From Rhodobacter ferrooxidans (GTDB lineage: Bacteria; Pseudomonadota; Alphaproteobacteria; Rhodobacterales; Rhodobacteraceae): a stretch of 64,000 nt of DNA. Positions within the stretch are counted from its first letter, which is position 1; each line of letters opens with the position of its first letter. Below are positions 8,681 to 18,599 of this stretch, piece after piece. Location: positions 124,001 to 188,000 of the forward strand of contig NZ_ACYY01000003.1 of the NCBI RefSeq assembly GCF_000176015.1, in the 5' to 3' direction. Both the position numbers and the translations under genes were made by a program. A model generated the notes under the pieces. The model was not told the origin of the DNA and did no database searches. It saw only the letters and a program-made list of their open reading frames with translations.

Positions 8681-9463
8681 TCACCCATTGGCCACCACCT
8701 TGTTCTTCAACCCGGTGCCCAGATAGGCCTCGATCACCCGCTCGTCGTTCTTCACCTCGTCCACCGTGCCCTCGGCCAGCACCCGGCCCTCGGCCATGCA
8801 GATCACCGGGTTGCACAGGCGGGCAATGAAATCCATGTCATGCTCGATGACGCAGAAGGTATAGCCGCGCTCCTGGTTCAGCCGCACGATGGCATCTCCG
8901 ATGGTGTTCAGCAGCGTGCGGTTCACCCCGGCCCCCACCTCGTCCAGAAACACGATCTTGGCGTCCACCATCATGGTGCGCCCCAGTTCCAAGAGCTTCT
9001 TCTGCCCGCCCGAGATGTTGGCGGCGCGCTCGTCGGCCAGATGGCGGATGGTCAGAAACTCCAGCACCTCGTCGGCGCGCTCGCGGATGCGGCGCTCCTC
9101 GGCGGCCACGGCACCGCGGCGGAACCAGGTGTTCCACAGCGTCTCGCCGGTCTGGCCCTCGGGCACCATCATCAGGTTTTCCCGCACCGTCATGGAGCCG
9201 AACTCATGCGCGATCTGAAAGGTGCGCAGCACGCCCTTGTGGAACAATTCATGCGGCGGCAGGCCGGTGATATCCTCGCCGCTCATCAGCACGCGGCCGG
9301 AAGTTGGCGGCAACCGCCCGGCGATCACGTTGAACAGCGTGGTCTTGCCCGCGCCGTTCGGCCCGATCAGCCCGGTGATCGACCCGGCCTTGATGTGCAG
9401 CGACGCGCCGTCCACAGCGCGAAAACTGCCGAAATGCCGGTGAAGATTCTCGACGACGATCAT
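8681..9463 (-). CDS. livG: Branched-chain amino acid ABC transporter, ATP-binding protein LivG
   Basis: A 260-residue ATPase with Walker A GPNGAGKTT, signature NISGGQKKLLEL and a C-terminal region reading VIEHDMDFI (switch histidine), all diagnostic of LivG. The Walker B reads IVFLDEVGAGVN, where most ABC ATPases have a DEPxAG form; the catalytic Asp-Glu pair is kept but the proline is valine. First ATPase gene of the operon, about 117 bp after the binding-protein gene and separated from it by a strong hairpin. Confidence 0.9.
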   Translation of the reverse strand: MIVVENLHRHFGSFRAVDGASLHIKAGSITGLIGPNGAGKTTLFNVIAGRLPPTSGRVLMSGEDITGLPPHELFHKGVLRTFQIAHEFGSMTVRENLMMVPEGQTGETLWNTWFRRGAVAAEERRIRERADEVLEFLTIRHLADERAANISGGQKKLLELGRTMMVDAKIVFLDEVGAGVNRTLLNTIGDAIVRLNQERGYTFCVIEHDMDFIARLCNPVICMAEGRVLAEGTVDEVKNDERVIEAYLGTGLKNKVVANG

Positions 9464-9526
9464 CCGGTTCCCCTTTGCTCCGCCGTTTCGCGCCAGCCCT
9501 GCGCGCCGTTGGGGCTTTTTGTCAAA

Positions 9527-9557
9527 GCAACGGCCCGGGTTTGCCCCGGGCCGTTGC
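9527..9557 (-). terminator. Hairpin between the liv binding-protein gene and livG
   Basis: A perfect 13-bp GC-rich stem (9527-9539 with 9545-9557) and 5-nt loop start 22 bases after the binding-protein stop. There is no clean T run on the minus strand (CTTTGAC follows), so it may be a leaky terminator or an mRNA-stabilising 3' end. Either would favour binding protein over the downstream genes. Confidence 0.7.
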
Positions 9558-9579
9558 CGATTTCAACCGATGCTGGCGA

Positions 9580-10764
9580 TCAACGGAACCCGTCCGTCAC
9601 GAAAGCGCCGTCCTTGACGGTATATTCGCGGAAGCTGCCAGCACTTTCGCCGGGCCCGATCAGTTCCAGCGCGGTGGCGCCGACATAGTCGATGTCGGTG
9701 CCCGCCGCGATCAGGTCCAGCGCCTTGCCCAGTTCGCCCGGCATGATCGGCTCGCCCGGAGCGTTGGCAATGTCGTTGACCTTGGCGGTCCAGTCCTTGG
9801 CATTGGTCGAGTTTGCCGCCGCCATCGCCAGCAGCATCAGCGCCGCCGCGTCATAGCTTTCGCCGGTGTAGGACGAGGTCGGATCAAAGCCCGCCGCCTT
9901 GCCCATTTCGGCAAACGTCGCAGACCCCGCCGAATCGGTGCCCGGCACGGTGCCGTAAGAGCCGTTCAGCCCGTCGCCGATGGCTGCGATCAGCGCGTCG
10001 CCATACATGCCGTCCGGCAGGAAGAAGGTCGAGAACGCGCCCGAGTCGAGCGAGGCCTGGATGACGCCCTTGCCACCCTGATCGACATAGCCCGCCACGA
10101 CCAGCACATCGCCGCCCGCCGCCGCCAGCGCCGCCACTTCGGCGGAATAGTCGGCCTTGCCGTCCTCATGCGCGGCCGAGATCGTCACCTTGCCGCCCGC
10201 CGCCTCGTAGGCCTTCTGGAAGCTTTCGGCCAGACCCTTGCCGTAGTCGTTGTTGGTATAGGTGATCGCCACCGACTTCACGCCGCGGGCCATCAACACA
10301 TCCGACATCACCACGCCCTGACGGGCATCCGAAGGCGCGGTGCGGAAGAACAGCCCGTCATCCTCGGCATCCGAAAGCGCCGGCGAGGTGGCCGAGGCCG
10401 AGATCATGCCGATGCCGTTCGGCCGCGCCACGTTCTGCAACACCGCCCCGGTCACACCCGAGCAGTCGGCGCCAATGATCGCCGCCACCTTGTCGGCGGT
10501 GACCAGACGTTCGGCTGCCGCCGTCGCCGCCGCCGCGTCAACGCAGGTGCTGTCGCCGCGCACCGAGGTCACGGTGGTGCCACCCATGAACTTGCCCGAG
10601 TCCGACACTTCCTTCATCGCCAGTTCGGCACCCGCCGCCATGTGCGGGGTGATCGATTCCAGCGGCCCGGTAAAGCCCAGCAGCACGCCCAGCTTGATTT
10701 CCTCGGCACCGGCAACGCCCGCCATCAGGACGGTCGCCGTGGTGGCCAAAAGCAGTTTCTTCAT
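9580..10764 (-). CDS. Branched-chain amino acid ABC transporter, periplasmic substrate-binding protein
   Basis: A 394-residue protein with a clear signal peptide (MKKLLLATTATVLMAGVAGA) and the Peripla_BP_6 (LivJ/LivK-like) fold, beginning KLGVLLGFTGPLES and containing YTNNDYGKG. It captures the substrate in the periplasm and delivers it to LivHM. It is first in the operon; GGGAGCG precedes the ATG as ribosome-binding site. The substrate cannot be inferred securely: binding proteins of this group also take amides, urea and other small compounds. Confidence 0.9.
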   Translation of the reverse strand: MKKLLLATTATVLMAGVAGAEEIKLGVLLGFTGPLESITPHMAAGAELAMKEVSDSGKFMGGTTVTSVRGDSTCVDAAAATAAAERLVTADKVAAIIGADCSGVTGAVLQNVARPNGIGMISASATSPALSDAEDDGLFFRTAPSDARQGVVMSDVLMARGVKSVAITYTNNDYGKGLAESFQKAYEAAGGKVTISAAHEDGKADYSAEVAALAAAGGDVLVVAGYVDQGGKGVIQASLDSGAFSTFFLPDGMYGDALIAAIGDGLNGSYGTVPGTDSAGSATFAEMGKAAGFDPTSSYTGESYDAAALMLLAMAAANSTNAKDWTAKVNDIANAPGEPIMPGELGKALDLIAAGTDIDYVGATALELIGPGESAGSFREYTVKDGAFVTDGFR

Positions 10765-10955
10765 GTTTCGCTCCCTGGTCGGAAAAAATTCCTGTCCGCG
10801 AACCTAGAGCCAGAGCCCACAAAAGAAAAGTGGCTATCCTGCGGCGATAGCGCCGATCCGGCCCTAGTTTTCAACCGCAAGATGCAATTCGCATCCCTGC
10901 CCCCGGATGCCACGAAATCTGACCCTACGTCAGCCGCGACTCGCCCCGCTTGGGC

Positions 10956-11017
10956 TTCATCTGTTCGAAAGTATCCTCGGGGGGAGCCCGCAGGGCGTGG
11001 GGGGCAGACAGCCCCCC
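10956..11017 (-). terminator. Terminator-like intergenic repeat, copy B (3' of the GlxA-type regulator)
   Basis: A 7-bp stem GGGGGGC/GCCCCCC (10999-11005 with 11011-11017) with loop AGACA on the plus strand. On the minus strand it is followed by CCCCCCGAGGATACTTTC and GAACAGATGAAG. It begins 20 bases past the regulator stop, so it most likely terminates that gene. Confidence 0.65.
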
Positions 11018-11036
11018 TCTGTCCGTCAAACCGCGA

Positions 11037-12053
11037 TCAGATCGACAGCCGCACCCCGGTGCCGCCGCCCTGGGTGCCGCGCTCGCGGTAAGGCGTGGTG
11101 TTGTAATGCGCCCGGTAGCATTTGGAAAAATGCGACGGGCTGGCAAAGCCGCAGGCGAGGGCCACGTTGATCACGCTCATGTCGGTCTGCATCAACAGGT
11201 TGCGCGCCTTCGACAGCCGCAATTCCATGTAATAGCGCTTGGGGCTGCGGTTCAGATAGCGGCGGAACAGACGTTCCAGCTGCCGGGTGGACATGCCGAC
11301 CTCCTCGGCCAGATCGGCCGGGCTCATCGGGTCTTCGATGTTGCTTTCCATCATCTGGATGACTTGCGAAAGCTTTGGATGCCGCACGCCGATCCGGGTC
11401 GGGATCGACAGCCGCTGGGTGTCCTGATCGGTGCGGATCGCCGAATAGATCAACTGGTCGGCCACGGTATTGGCCAGGTCCTCGCCGTGGTCCTGCGCGA
11501 TGATCTTCAGCATCATGTCGATCGACGCGGTGCCGCCGGCACTGGTCAGCCGGTTGCCGTCGATCACGAACACCGATTTCGTCAGCTTCACATCCTCGAA
11601 TTCCTCCAGAAACCCGTCCTGGTTTTCCCAGTGGATGGTGGCGCGGCGCCCGTCCAGCAAGCCCGCCTTGGCCAGCGCATAGGCCCCGGTGCAAAGCCCG
11701 CCGATGGTGGCACCGCGCCGGGCCTCGCGCCGCAGCCAGCCGATGATGCCGCGCGAGGTGGCGCGCTGCACGTCGATGCCGCCGCAGACCAGCACGGTAT
11801 CCTCGCGCGTCACCTCGTCCAGCCCCATGTCCAGCTTGAACGCCGTGCCGTTGGAACAGATGGCGGTGTCGCCGGACTCGCCGGCCAGTTTCCAGGCATA
11901 CAGCGTTTCCTCGGCCACCCGGTTGGCAATTCGCAACGGTTCGATCGCGCCGGCAAAGGACAGCATGGTGAAACGGTCCAGCAGCAGGAACACAAAGCGC
12001 CGGGGTTCGGCGGGTTTGGTCACGTTGGTGGCCTTGCGGGCGTGGGCGGACAT
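11037..12053 (-). CDS. GlxA-family AraC-type transcriptional regulator (DJ-1/PfpI plus HTH)
   Basis: From ATG 12053 it encodes 338 residues: an N-terminal DJ-1/PfpI-like domain (RFVFLLLDRFTMLSFAGAIE through the GGICTGAYALA-type turn, here GGLCTGAYALAKAGLLDG) and a C-terminal AraC helix-turn-helix pair (MSTRQLERLFRRYLNRSP, VALACGFASPSHFSKCYR). Such regulators often control quaternary-amine, carnitine or arginine catabolism; the ligand here is unknown. ATG codons at 12065 and 12110 are alternative starts. It is divergent from the DAHP synthase gene, and the dehydrogenase at 2.6-5.0 kb is a plausible but unproven target. Confidence 0.85.
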   Translation of the reverse strand: MSAHARKATNVTKPAEPRRFVFLLLDRFTMLSFAGAIEPLRIANRVAEETLYAWKLAGESGDTAICSNGTAFKLDMGLDEVTREDTVLVCGGIDVQRATSRGIIGWLRREARRGATIGGLCTGAYALAKAGLLDGRRATIHWENQDGFLEEFEDVKLTKSVFVIDGNRLTSAGGTASIDMMLKIIAQDHGEDLANTVADQLIYSAIRTDQDTQRLSIPTRIGVRHPKLSQVIQMMESNIEDPMSPADLAEEVGMSTRQLERLFRRYLNRSPKRYYMELRLSKARNLLMQTDMSVINVALACGFASPSHFSKCYRAHYNTTPYRERGTQGGGTGVRLSI

Positions 12054-12210
12054 GCGGTCATCCATTTTACGCGACGTGTTTGCGTCGTTTCTGGCACATG
12101 GATACAGCATTTCCCGCCCCCTTCAAGCGGAACCGGGGGTTTGAGGCTTTGCTTTCACCCGGCATTTGCCCTATATGCCCCGCGATACCGCTGAACCACG
12201 GAGAACACCG

Positions 12211-13581
12211 ATGACCACCGGCTGGACCAAATCGGATTGGCGCGCCAAGCCGCGGGTGCAGATGCCCGACTATACCGATGCAGCGGCGCTGCGCGGCGTC
12301 GAGGCGCAACTGGCCAAATATCCGCCGCTGGTGTTCGCGGGCGAGGCGCGGCGGCTGAAGAAGCAGCTCGCATTGGCCGCCGAGGGCAAGGCTTTCCTGT
12401 TGCAAGGCGGCGACTGCGCCGAAAGCTTTGCCGAGTTTTCTGCCGACAACATCCGCGACACCTTCCGCGTGCTGCTGCAAATGGCGGTGGTGCTGACCTA
12501 TGGCGCCAAGGTGCCGGTGATCAAGGTCGGCCGCATGGCCGGGCAATTTGCCAAGCCGCGCTCTACCGCGACCGAGGTGATCGACGGGCTGGAACTGCCC
12601 AGCTACCGCGGCGACATCATCAACGGCTTCGATTTCACCCCCGAGGCGCGGATCCCCGATCCGGCCCGGATGCTGCAGGCCTACACCCAGGCCGCCGCCA
12701 GCCTGAACCTGCTGCGCGCCTTCTCCACCGGCGGTTTTGCCGACATCCACCGGGTGCATAGCTGGACGCTGGGATTTGCCGAAAGCGACAAGGCCGAACG
12801 CTACCGCGAAATCTCCAACCGGATTTCCGACGCGCTGGATTTCATGAACGCTGCCGGGGTGAACGCCGAAACCGCGCATAATCTGGCGGTGGTGGATTTC
12901 TACACCAGCCACGAGGCCTTGCTGCTGGAATACGAGGAAGCCCTGTGCCGGATCGACAGCATCACCGGCCTGCCGGTGGCGGGGTCGGGCCACATGATCT
13001 GGATCGGTGATCGCACCCGGCAGGTCGATGGCGCGCATGTCGAATTTGCCAAGGGCGTGCTGAACCCGATCGGGCTGAAATGCGGCCCCACCACCACTGC
13101 CAGCGACCTGAAGGCGCTGATGGCCAAGCTGAACCCGACCAACGAGCCCGGTCGGCTGACCCTGATCGCCCGCTTTGGTGCCGGCAAGGTGGCCGAAAAC
13201 CTGCCGCGCCTGATCAAGGCGGTGCAGGAGGAGGGCGCTGCCGTGGTCTGGACCTGCGACCCGATGCACGGCAACACCGTGAAATCCGCCTCGGGCTACA
13301 AGACCCGGCCTTTCGAGCAGGTGCTGCGCGAGGTGCGCGAATTCTTCGGCATCCACAAGGCCGAGGGCACCATCCCCGGCGGCGTGCATTTCGAGATGAC
13401 CGGCAAGGACGTGACCGAATGTACCGGTGGCCTGCGGGCGGTGAAGGATGAAAATCTGGCCGACCGCTATCACACCGCCTGCGACCCGCGGCTGAACGCC
13501 AGTCAGTCGCTGGAACTGGCGTTTCTGGTGGCCGAAGAGCTTTCCAGCCTGCGCCACGCCGATCGTCGCATCGCCTTGTGA
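12211..13581 (+). CDS. Class II 3-deoxy-7-phosphoheptulonate synthase
   Basis: A 456-residue enzyme for the first step of the shikimate pathway: phosphoenolpyruvate plus erythrose 4-phosphate to DAHP in the cytoplasm. Class II (plant/actinobacterial-like) hallmarks are [23 protein letters not shown] and the [14 protein letters not shown] region, where metal and phosphate ligands lie. ATG 12211 has GGAG (12200-12203) at good spacing; an in-frame start at 12166 lacks this. Length is typical of the class. A long perfect hairpin follows, so it is probably a single-gene unit. Confidence 0.93.
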   Translation: MTTGWTKSDWRAKPRVQMPDYTDAAALRGVEAQLAKYPPLVFAGEARRLKKQLALAAEGKAFLLQGGDCAESFAEFSADNIRDTFRVLLQMAVVLTYGAKVPVIKVGRMAGQFAKPRSTATEVIDGLELPSYRGDIINGFDFTPEARIPDPARMLQAYTQAAASLNLLRAFSTGGFADIHRVHSWTLGFAESDKAERYREISNRISDALDFMNAAGVNAETAHNLAVVDFYTSHEALLLEYEEALCRIDSITGLPVAGSGHMIWIGDRTRQVDGAHVEFAKGVLNPIGLKCGPTTTASDLKALMAKLNPTNEPGRLTLIARFGAGKVAENLPRLIKAVQEEGAAVVWTCDPMHGNTVKSASGYKTRPFEQVLREVREFFGIHKAEGTIPGGVHFEMTGKDVTECTGGLRAVKDENLADRYHTACDPRLNASQSLELAFLVAEELSSLRHADRRIAL

Positions 13582-13593
13582 TCTGCATCAAGC

Positions 13594-13633
13594 AGGGCGG
13601 GCGCGGCACCCAAACGGGTGCCGCGCCCGCCCT
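13594..13633. terminator. Bidirectional terminator between the DAHP synthase and PAS-protein genes
   Basis: A perfect 18-bp stem (13594-13611 with 13616-13633) with AAAC loop, ending in TTTG on the plus strand and preceded by CAAAGGG when read on the minus strand. It lies between two converging genes and should stop transcription in both directions. Confidence 0.85.
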
Positions 13634-13641
13634 TTGCCATT

Positions 13642-14331
13642 TCAGTCGTCGAACCGCACCAGCCGCAGATGCGGGCGTTTGACAGGGGCCGGAGCAAACC
13701 CGGGCACCGCTTCGGCAAACCCCGGCTCCGGCACACGCGCTTTCGGCGCATCACTCAGCATTTCCTGCGTCGTGGTGGCAATGTGGAACCGCCGCGGCTT
13801 GCGACCGATCTCGCCTATGGTGGCAAGGCACCCCAGCGCCAGATCGGCGGCCCCGCTGTCGCCGCGCAACGGCAGGATCAGCATCCGCCCGTGCAGCGAC
13901 GGCTTGCCAAGCCCGCGCTCCGCCGCCAGCCGCAGATCAAGGATCGACGGGCCTTTGAACACCTGCTCCAGCCCGGTCGCCAGCGCCGCCCGGCCCATCG
14001 GGTCGAACATCGCTGACAGCGGCATGCCGCGCACTTCCATCCCCATCAACTCGACCAGATGCATCCCCGCCAGCCGGAATCGGGCGATGCCGGGGGCAAT
14101 GCGTTCGATGATGAAGGCGCAATCCAGCGCACCGGCAATGCCGCGCGGGTCGATCTGCGCCCGGGCGGGCAGGGTGGCACCGTCGCGCAGCGCCTCCCAA
14201 TAGGCCCGCACCTCGGCGGTCTGGGCGAAGATCAGCCGCGCCGCCGGATCGCGCACAATCAGCGGACCCTTGGCAACCGCCGGTTCGGCGTCCGACGCCC
14301 CGCGCTTTCCGCTCAAAAAGAAAATCGACAT
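13642..14331 (-). CDS. PAS-domain protein of the alphaproteobacterial PAS_5 type
   Basis: From ATG 14331 (MSIFFLSGKRG) the product is 229 residues; GAGGG lies upstream at proper distance. The central part (AQTAEVRAYWEALRDGATLP, FRLAGMHLVELMGMEVRGMP, LGCLATIGEIGRKPRRF) matches the PAS_5 family found near-exclusively in alphaproteobacteria. No kinase, cyclase or DNA-binding domain is attached and no membrane segment is seen, so it is a stand-alone cytoplasmic sensor or adaptor of unknown partner. An in-frame upstream start at 14382 would add 17 low-quality residues. Confidence 0.75.
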   Translation of the reverse strand: MSIFFLSGKRGASDAEPAVAKGPLIVRDPAARLIFAQTAEVRAYWEALRDGATLPARAQIDPRGIAGALDCAFIIERIAPGIARFRLAGMHLVELMGMEVRGMPLSAMFDPMGRAALATGLEQVFKGPSILDLRLAAERGLGKPSLHGRMLILPLRGDSGAADLALGCLATIGEIGRKPRRFHIATTTQEMLSDAPKARVPEPGFAEAVPGFAPAPVKRPHLRLVRFDD

Positions 14332-14616
14332 CTCGCAACCCTCAGCCCCGGACCCGTGCCCCCGATCCGGCTGCCAACGCACTGGCCCTGCGGTCCTCTG
14401 CGATGCGGGCCACGCCCGGATACCAGATCAACGACAGGCCGCCTTTGCTGCGACAACAGGATTAACCGTGGAACAACACAGATTACCCAGATATGAATTT
14501 ACACCAAATTCGAACGATTGGGGGCACAATCTGTAGAATTGGTAAACCGGGGGACCGCACCTGCTGCGATGCCACCGCAACAAGCCGTCCGCAGGCGGCA
14601 GAAGGATCGCGTAACC
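14332..14616. other. Divergent intergenic region upstream of the PAS gene and yicC
   Basis: 285 bp, with a stretch of lower GC at about 14450-14540 that contains several short inverted repeats, for example AATTT ACACC AAATT at about 14499-14513 and the CAGATT..AATCTG pair. No convincing gene. Promoters for both flanking genes are expected here; I cannot assign boxes with confidence. Confidence 0.4.
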
Positions 14617-15510
14617 ATGACAGTTTCGATGACCGGTTTTGCCGCCCGCAAGGGGCAGGGCCACGGCCACAGTTGGGCCTGGGATATCCGCTCGGTGAAC
14701 GGCAAGGGGCTTGATCTGCGGCTGCGGGTGCCGGACTGGATCGACGGGCTGGAACTGGCGTTGCGGGCCGAACTTGGCCGGGCCTTGCAGCGCGGCAATG
14801 TCAGCCTGACGCTGAAACTGGCGCGCGATGGCGGCGAGGCCGAGGCGCTGCGGGTCAACCCTGCGGTGCTGCGCGGCGTGCTGGCAGCACTGGCGCAGGT
14901 CGAAGCCGCGGCGATGGAATGTGGCATGACGCTGGCGCAGGCGAGCCAGGCCGATGTGCTGGCCCTGCGCGGCGTGCTGGAATCGGGTGCCAGTGACGAC
15001 GATACCGCGCCGCTGCGCGCCACCCTGCTGGCGGATCTGCCGCCGCTGCTGGCCGATTTCCACGCCGCCCGTGCCGCCGAAGGCGCCGCCCTTGGCCGGG
15101 TGATCGCCGCCCAACTGGACCGCATCGCCGCCCTGACCGAGCTTGCCGCAGCCGAGGCCGCCGCCCGGGCCGACAGCGCCGCCACCACGTTGGCCGACAA
15201 TCTGGCCCGCGTGCTGGCCAACAGCGACGGGGTGGACGCCACGCGCCTGGCGCAGGAACTGGCGCTGCTGGCGGTGAAAACCGACGTGACCGAGGAACTG
15301 GACCGCCTGACCGCCCATATCGCCGCCGCCCGCGCCTTGCTGGAGGATGCAGGCCCGGTGGGCCGCAAGTTCGATTTCCTGATGCAGGAATTCATGCGCG
15401 AGGCCAACACCCTGTGCTCCAAGGCGCAGGCGCTGGCGCTGACCCGCATCGGGCTTGACCTCAAGACCGTCATAGATCAGATGCGCGAACAGGTTCAGAA
15501 CGTGGAGTGA
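14617..15510 (+). CDS. yicC: YicC-family endoribonuclease
   Basis: A 297-residue protein with the family's N-terminal MTVSMTGFA, the [17 protein letters not shown] motif, and a C terminus reading [20 protein letters not shown], the most conserved segment. Characterised members are RNA endonucleases of the cytoplasm, linked to sRNA turnover and stationary-phase fitness. Start ATG 14617 has AAGGA about ten bases upstream; earlier in-frame codons lack one. gmk follows two bases after the stop, the usual yicC-gmk order. Confidence 0.92.
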   Translation: MTVSMTGFAARKGQGHGHSWAWDIRSVNGKGLDLRLRVPDWIDGLELALRAELGRALQRGNVSLTLKLARDGGEAEALRVNPAVLRGVLAALAQVEAAAMECGMTLAQASQADVLALRGVLESGASDDDTAPLRATLLADLPPLLADFHAARAAEGAALGRVIAAQLDRIAALTELAAAEAAARADSAATTLADNLARVLANSDGVDATRLAQELALLAVKTDVTEELDRLTAHIAAARALLEDAGPVGRKFDFLMQEFMREANTLCSKAQALALTRIGLDLKTVIDQMREQVQNVE

Positions 15511-15512
15511 GC

Positions 15513-16157
15513 ATGGCCGATCCCCAACGCCGCGGGCTGCTGCTGATCCTGTCCTCGCCCTCCGGTGCCGGGAAATCCACCCTGGCGCGGCGGTTGATGG
15601 ACTGGGATCCGACCATCCGCTTTTCGGTTTCCGCCACCACCCGCCCGCCGCGCCCCGGCGAGGTGGATGGCACGGATTACCATTTCCGCAGCCACGCCGC
15701 CTTCGCCGCCGAGGTGGAGGCGGGCGAGATGCTGGAACATGCCAGGGTGTTCGACAACTTCTACGGCTCGCCCAAAGGCCCGGTGCAGGCGGCGATGGCC
15801 GAAGGCCGCGACACCCTGTTCGACATCGACTGGCAGGGCGGCCAGCAGATCCGCAACTCCAGCCTGGGCCGCGACGTGGTGTCGATCTTCGTGCTGCCGC
15901 CCTCGATTGCCGAACTGGAGCGGCGGTTGCGCAGCCGTGCCCAGGACAGCGACGCGGTGATTGCCGGGCGGATGGCGAAAAGCCGGGACGAAATCAGCCA
16001 TTGGGCGGAATACGACTATGTGCTGGTCAATGCCGATCTTGATCAGGCCTTTGCGCGATTGGTCACGATATTGCAGGCCGAAAGGTTGCGGCGCGACCGC
16101 CAGCCCGGCCTGTCGGAATTTGTGCGCGGGTTGAACAGGGAGTTTGAAGCCCGATGA
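15513..16157 (+). CDS. gmk: Guanylate kinase
   Basis: A 214-residue cytoplasmic enzyme that phosphorylates GMP to GDP with ATP. It has the P-loop [10 protein letters not shown], the GMP-binding stretch [20 protein letters not shown], and [13 protein letters not shown] 15513 is preferred because GGAG (15504-15507) precedes it; the GTG at 15507 overlaps the yicC stop and would add two residues. Its stop overlaps the next ATG by four bases (ATGA). Confidence 0.95.
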   Translation: MADPQRRGLLLILSSPSGAGKSTLARRLMDWDPTIRFSVSATTRPPRPGEVDGTDYHFRSHAAFAAEVEAGEMLEHARVFDNFYGSPKGPVQAAMAEGRDTLFDIDWQGGQQIRNSSLGRDVVSIFVLPPSIAELERRLRSRAQDSDAVIAGRMAKSRDEISHWAEYDYVLVNADLDQAFARLVTILQAERLRRDRQPGLSEFVRGLNREFEAR

Positions 16158-16672
16158 TCTATGCGCTGGAAGGCCTGCTGCCCGAGATCGACCCTGACAC
16201 CTGGGTGGCCCCCGATGCCAATGTGATCGGCCGGGTGGTGCTGGCGGCAGGGGCTTCGGTCTGGTTCGGATCGACGCTGCGCGGCGACAACGAGCCGATC
16301 ATGGTCGGGCCGGGCAGCAATGTGCAGGAGGCTTGCGTGTTGCACACCGACATGGGCTATCCGCTGACCATCGGTGCCAACTGCACCATCGGCCACCGGG
16401 TGACGCTGCATGGCTGCACCATCGGCACGGGCAGTCTGATCGGCATGGGGGCCACGGTGCTGAACGGCGCGAAGGTGGGGGCTGGCTGCCTGATCGGCGC
16501 GGGCGCGCTGATCACCGAAGGCAAGGAAATTCCCGATGGGTCACTGGTGATGGGCGCGCCGGGACGGGTGGTGCGGGCCTTGGATGCAGCGGCGCAGGCA
16601 CGGCTGATCGCCTCGGCGCTGGGGTATCAGGCCAACATGCGGCGGTTTCGTGCGGGGCTGGCGGCGCTCTGA
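16154..16672 (+). CDS. Gamma-class carbonic anhydrase-like hexapeptide protein
   Basis: A 172-residue left-handed beta-helix protein made of hexapeptide repeats (for example [20 protein letters not shown]). The three histidines expected for zinc are present in LHTDMG and IGHRVTLHG. Family members are gamma carbonic anhydrases or close relatives (YrdA/PaaY types) whose activity varies, so catalysis is not certain. Translationally coupled to gmk by a four-base overlap and ending in a double palindrome, so yicC-gmk-this gene is a complete three-gene operon. Confidence 0.88.
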   Translation: MIYALEGLLPEIDPDTWVAPDANVIGRVVLAAGASVWFGSTLRGDNEPIMVGPGSNVQEACVLHTDMGYPLTIGANCTIGHRVTLHGCTIGTGSLIGMGATVLNGAKVGAGCLIGAGALITEGKEIPDGSLVMGAPGRVVRALDAAAQARLIASALGYQANMRRFRAGLAAL

Positions 16673-16673
16673 A

Positions 16674-16717
16674 CAAAAGTTTTGGAAAACTTTTGCAAAA
16701 TCCTTCGAAGGATTTTG
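16674..16717 (+). terminator. Double-palindrome terminator repeat, copy 1
   Basis: Two adjacent inverted repeats: AAAAGTTTT GG AAAACTTTT (16675-16694) and the perfect 22-base palindrome CAAAATCCTTCGAAGGATTT plus TG (16696-16717). It starts two bases after the carbonic anhydrase stop. A near-identical element follows phoB at 24640. Confidence 0.75.
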
Positions 16718-16830
16718 GCTCTCGGCGTGATGCGACAGTTTTCGGGGCACGGTCCTTGCAAGCGAGGTGTTTGCCCGGCGCACCATGGGATGTTTCAGGG
16801 CAGCACTTCCGCCTGCCTGGGTCGGCGCAA

Positions 16831-17223
16831 TCAGACGGCGGCTTCGGGAAGCTCGATCAACCGCACATCAAGACCGGGGGCAAAGGCGCGCAGCTCGGAC
16901 TCGACCATGCGGCGATTTGGCAGCGCCGGGCACAGCGCGCAGATGCAGCCGCCAAAACCCAGGGCCGCCAGCACCAGCAGCGCCTGCTCGATGTCGATGC
17001 CGGGGTGCAACAGCGGCAGCACGATGCAATCGGGGTTTACCTGGGTCAGGATTTCGTGATCCAGTGCGCCGAAACTTGCCATCACCACCGAAGGACGCGG
17101 CACCCGCATGTCGATCAAGGCCAGCGCCTCGGGCGCATCGACCAGCAGGAACACCTGCGCCATCGGCAGTTGCGGGTTCTGGCCCGAGGTCTTGCCACTG
17201 GAAAGCACCGAACTAGCCGACAT
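16831..17223 (-). CDS. Uncharacterised receiver-sized protein divergent from phoR
   Basis: A 130-residue protein without signal peptide or membrane segment. After a 20-residue polar leader, alternating hydrophobic strands and helices (AQVFLLVDAPEALALIDMR, PDCIVLPLLHP, DIEQALLVLAALGF, LDVRLIELP) give the look of a response-regulator-like alpha/beta fold, but the acidic pocket and phospho-acceptor aspartate of true receivers are not apparent. Two cysteines are close together in GGCICALCPAL. I cannot name a family. It is divergent from phoR across about 200 bp, so a shared control region is possible. Confidence 0.6.
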   Translation of the reverse strand: MSASSVLSSGKTSGQNPQLPMAQVFLLVDAPEALALIDMRVPRPSVVMASFGALDHEILTQVNPDCIVLPLLHPGIDIEQALLVLAALGFGGCICALCPALPNRRMVESELRAFAPGLDVRLIELPEAAV

Positions 17224-17428
17224 GGGGCACCCGAGCGGGGCGGCGCGATAGGAGGGGCTGGCGCATGGGCGTGGTCCTGGTCGGGTCGAGGGTTCACCCT
17301 ATGGGGGCGGGAAAAAGAGATTTTCGCGTAGAAAGGGTATTGGCCGCCGGGAAAAGCTGCAAGCCCTGATCGGGGCAGGTGGGACAAAATGGCCAGACGG
17401 CGCGCCGGCGCCAAAGTGAGGAACGGGC
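17224..17428. promoter_or_regulatory. Divergent control region between the receiver-sized gene and phoR
   Basis: 205 bp without a credible gene. GAGG lies ahead of the phoR ATG. No Pho box was recognised here, unlike the region before pstS. Confidence 0.35.
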
Positions 17429-18469
<1,041 letters not shown>

Positions 18470-18502
18470 CCTAGGCGCGAACGGCTGTGCGGCTTCATCA
18501 AA

Positions 18503-18521
18503 CTGTTACATTGCTGTCGCA
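18503..18521 (+). promoter_or_regulatory. Pho box upstream of pstS
   Basis: CTGTTACATTG followed by CTGTCGCA is an 11-bp-phased direct repeat resembling the PhoB-binding consensus of two CTGTCA half-sites. It lies about 80 bp before the pstS start, the expected place for PhoB activation. A further CTGT at 18485 may be a weaker half-site. Confidence 0.7.
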
Positions 18522-18599
18522 AAACCGTGGTCAAGCCCGCTTACTGCAGGTGCCGGGATCGCCATCCGGGCGGTCGTTGTGACAGATCAGGAGAACCTC

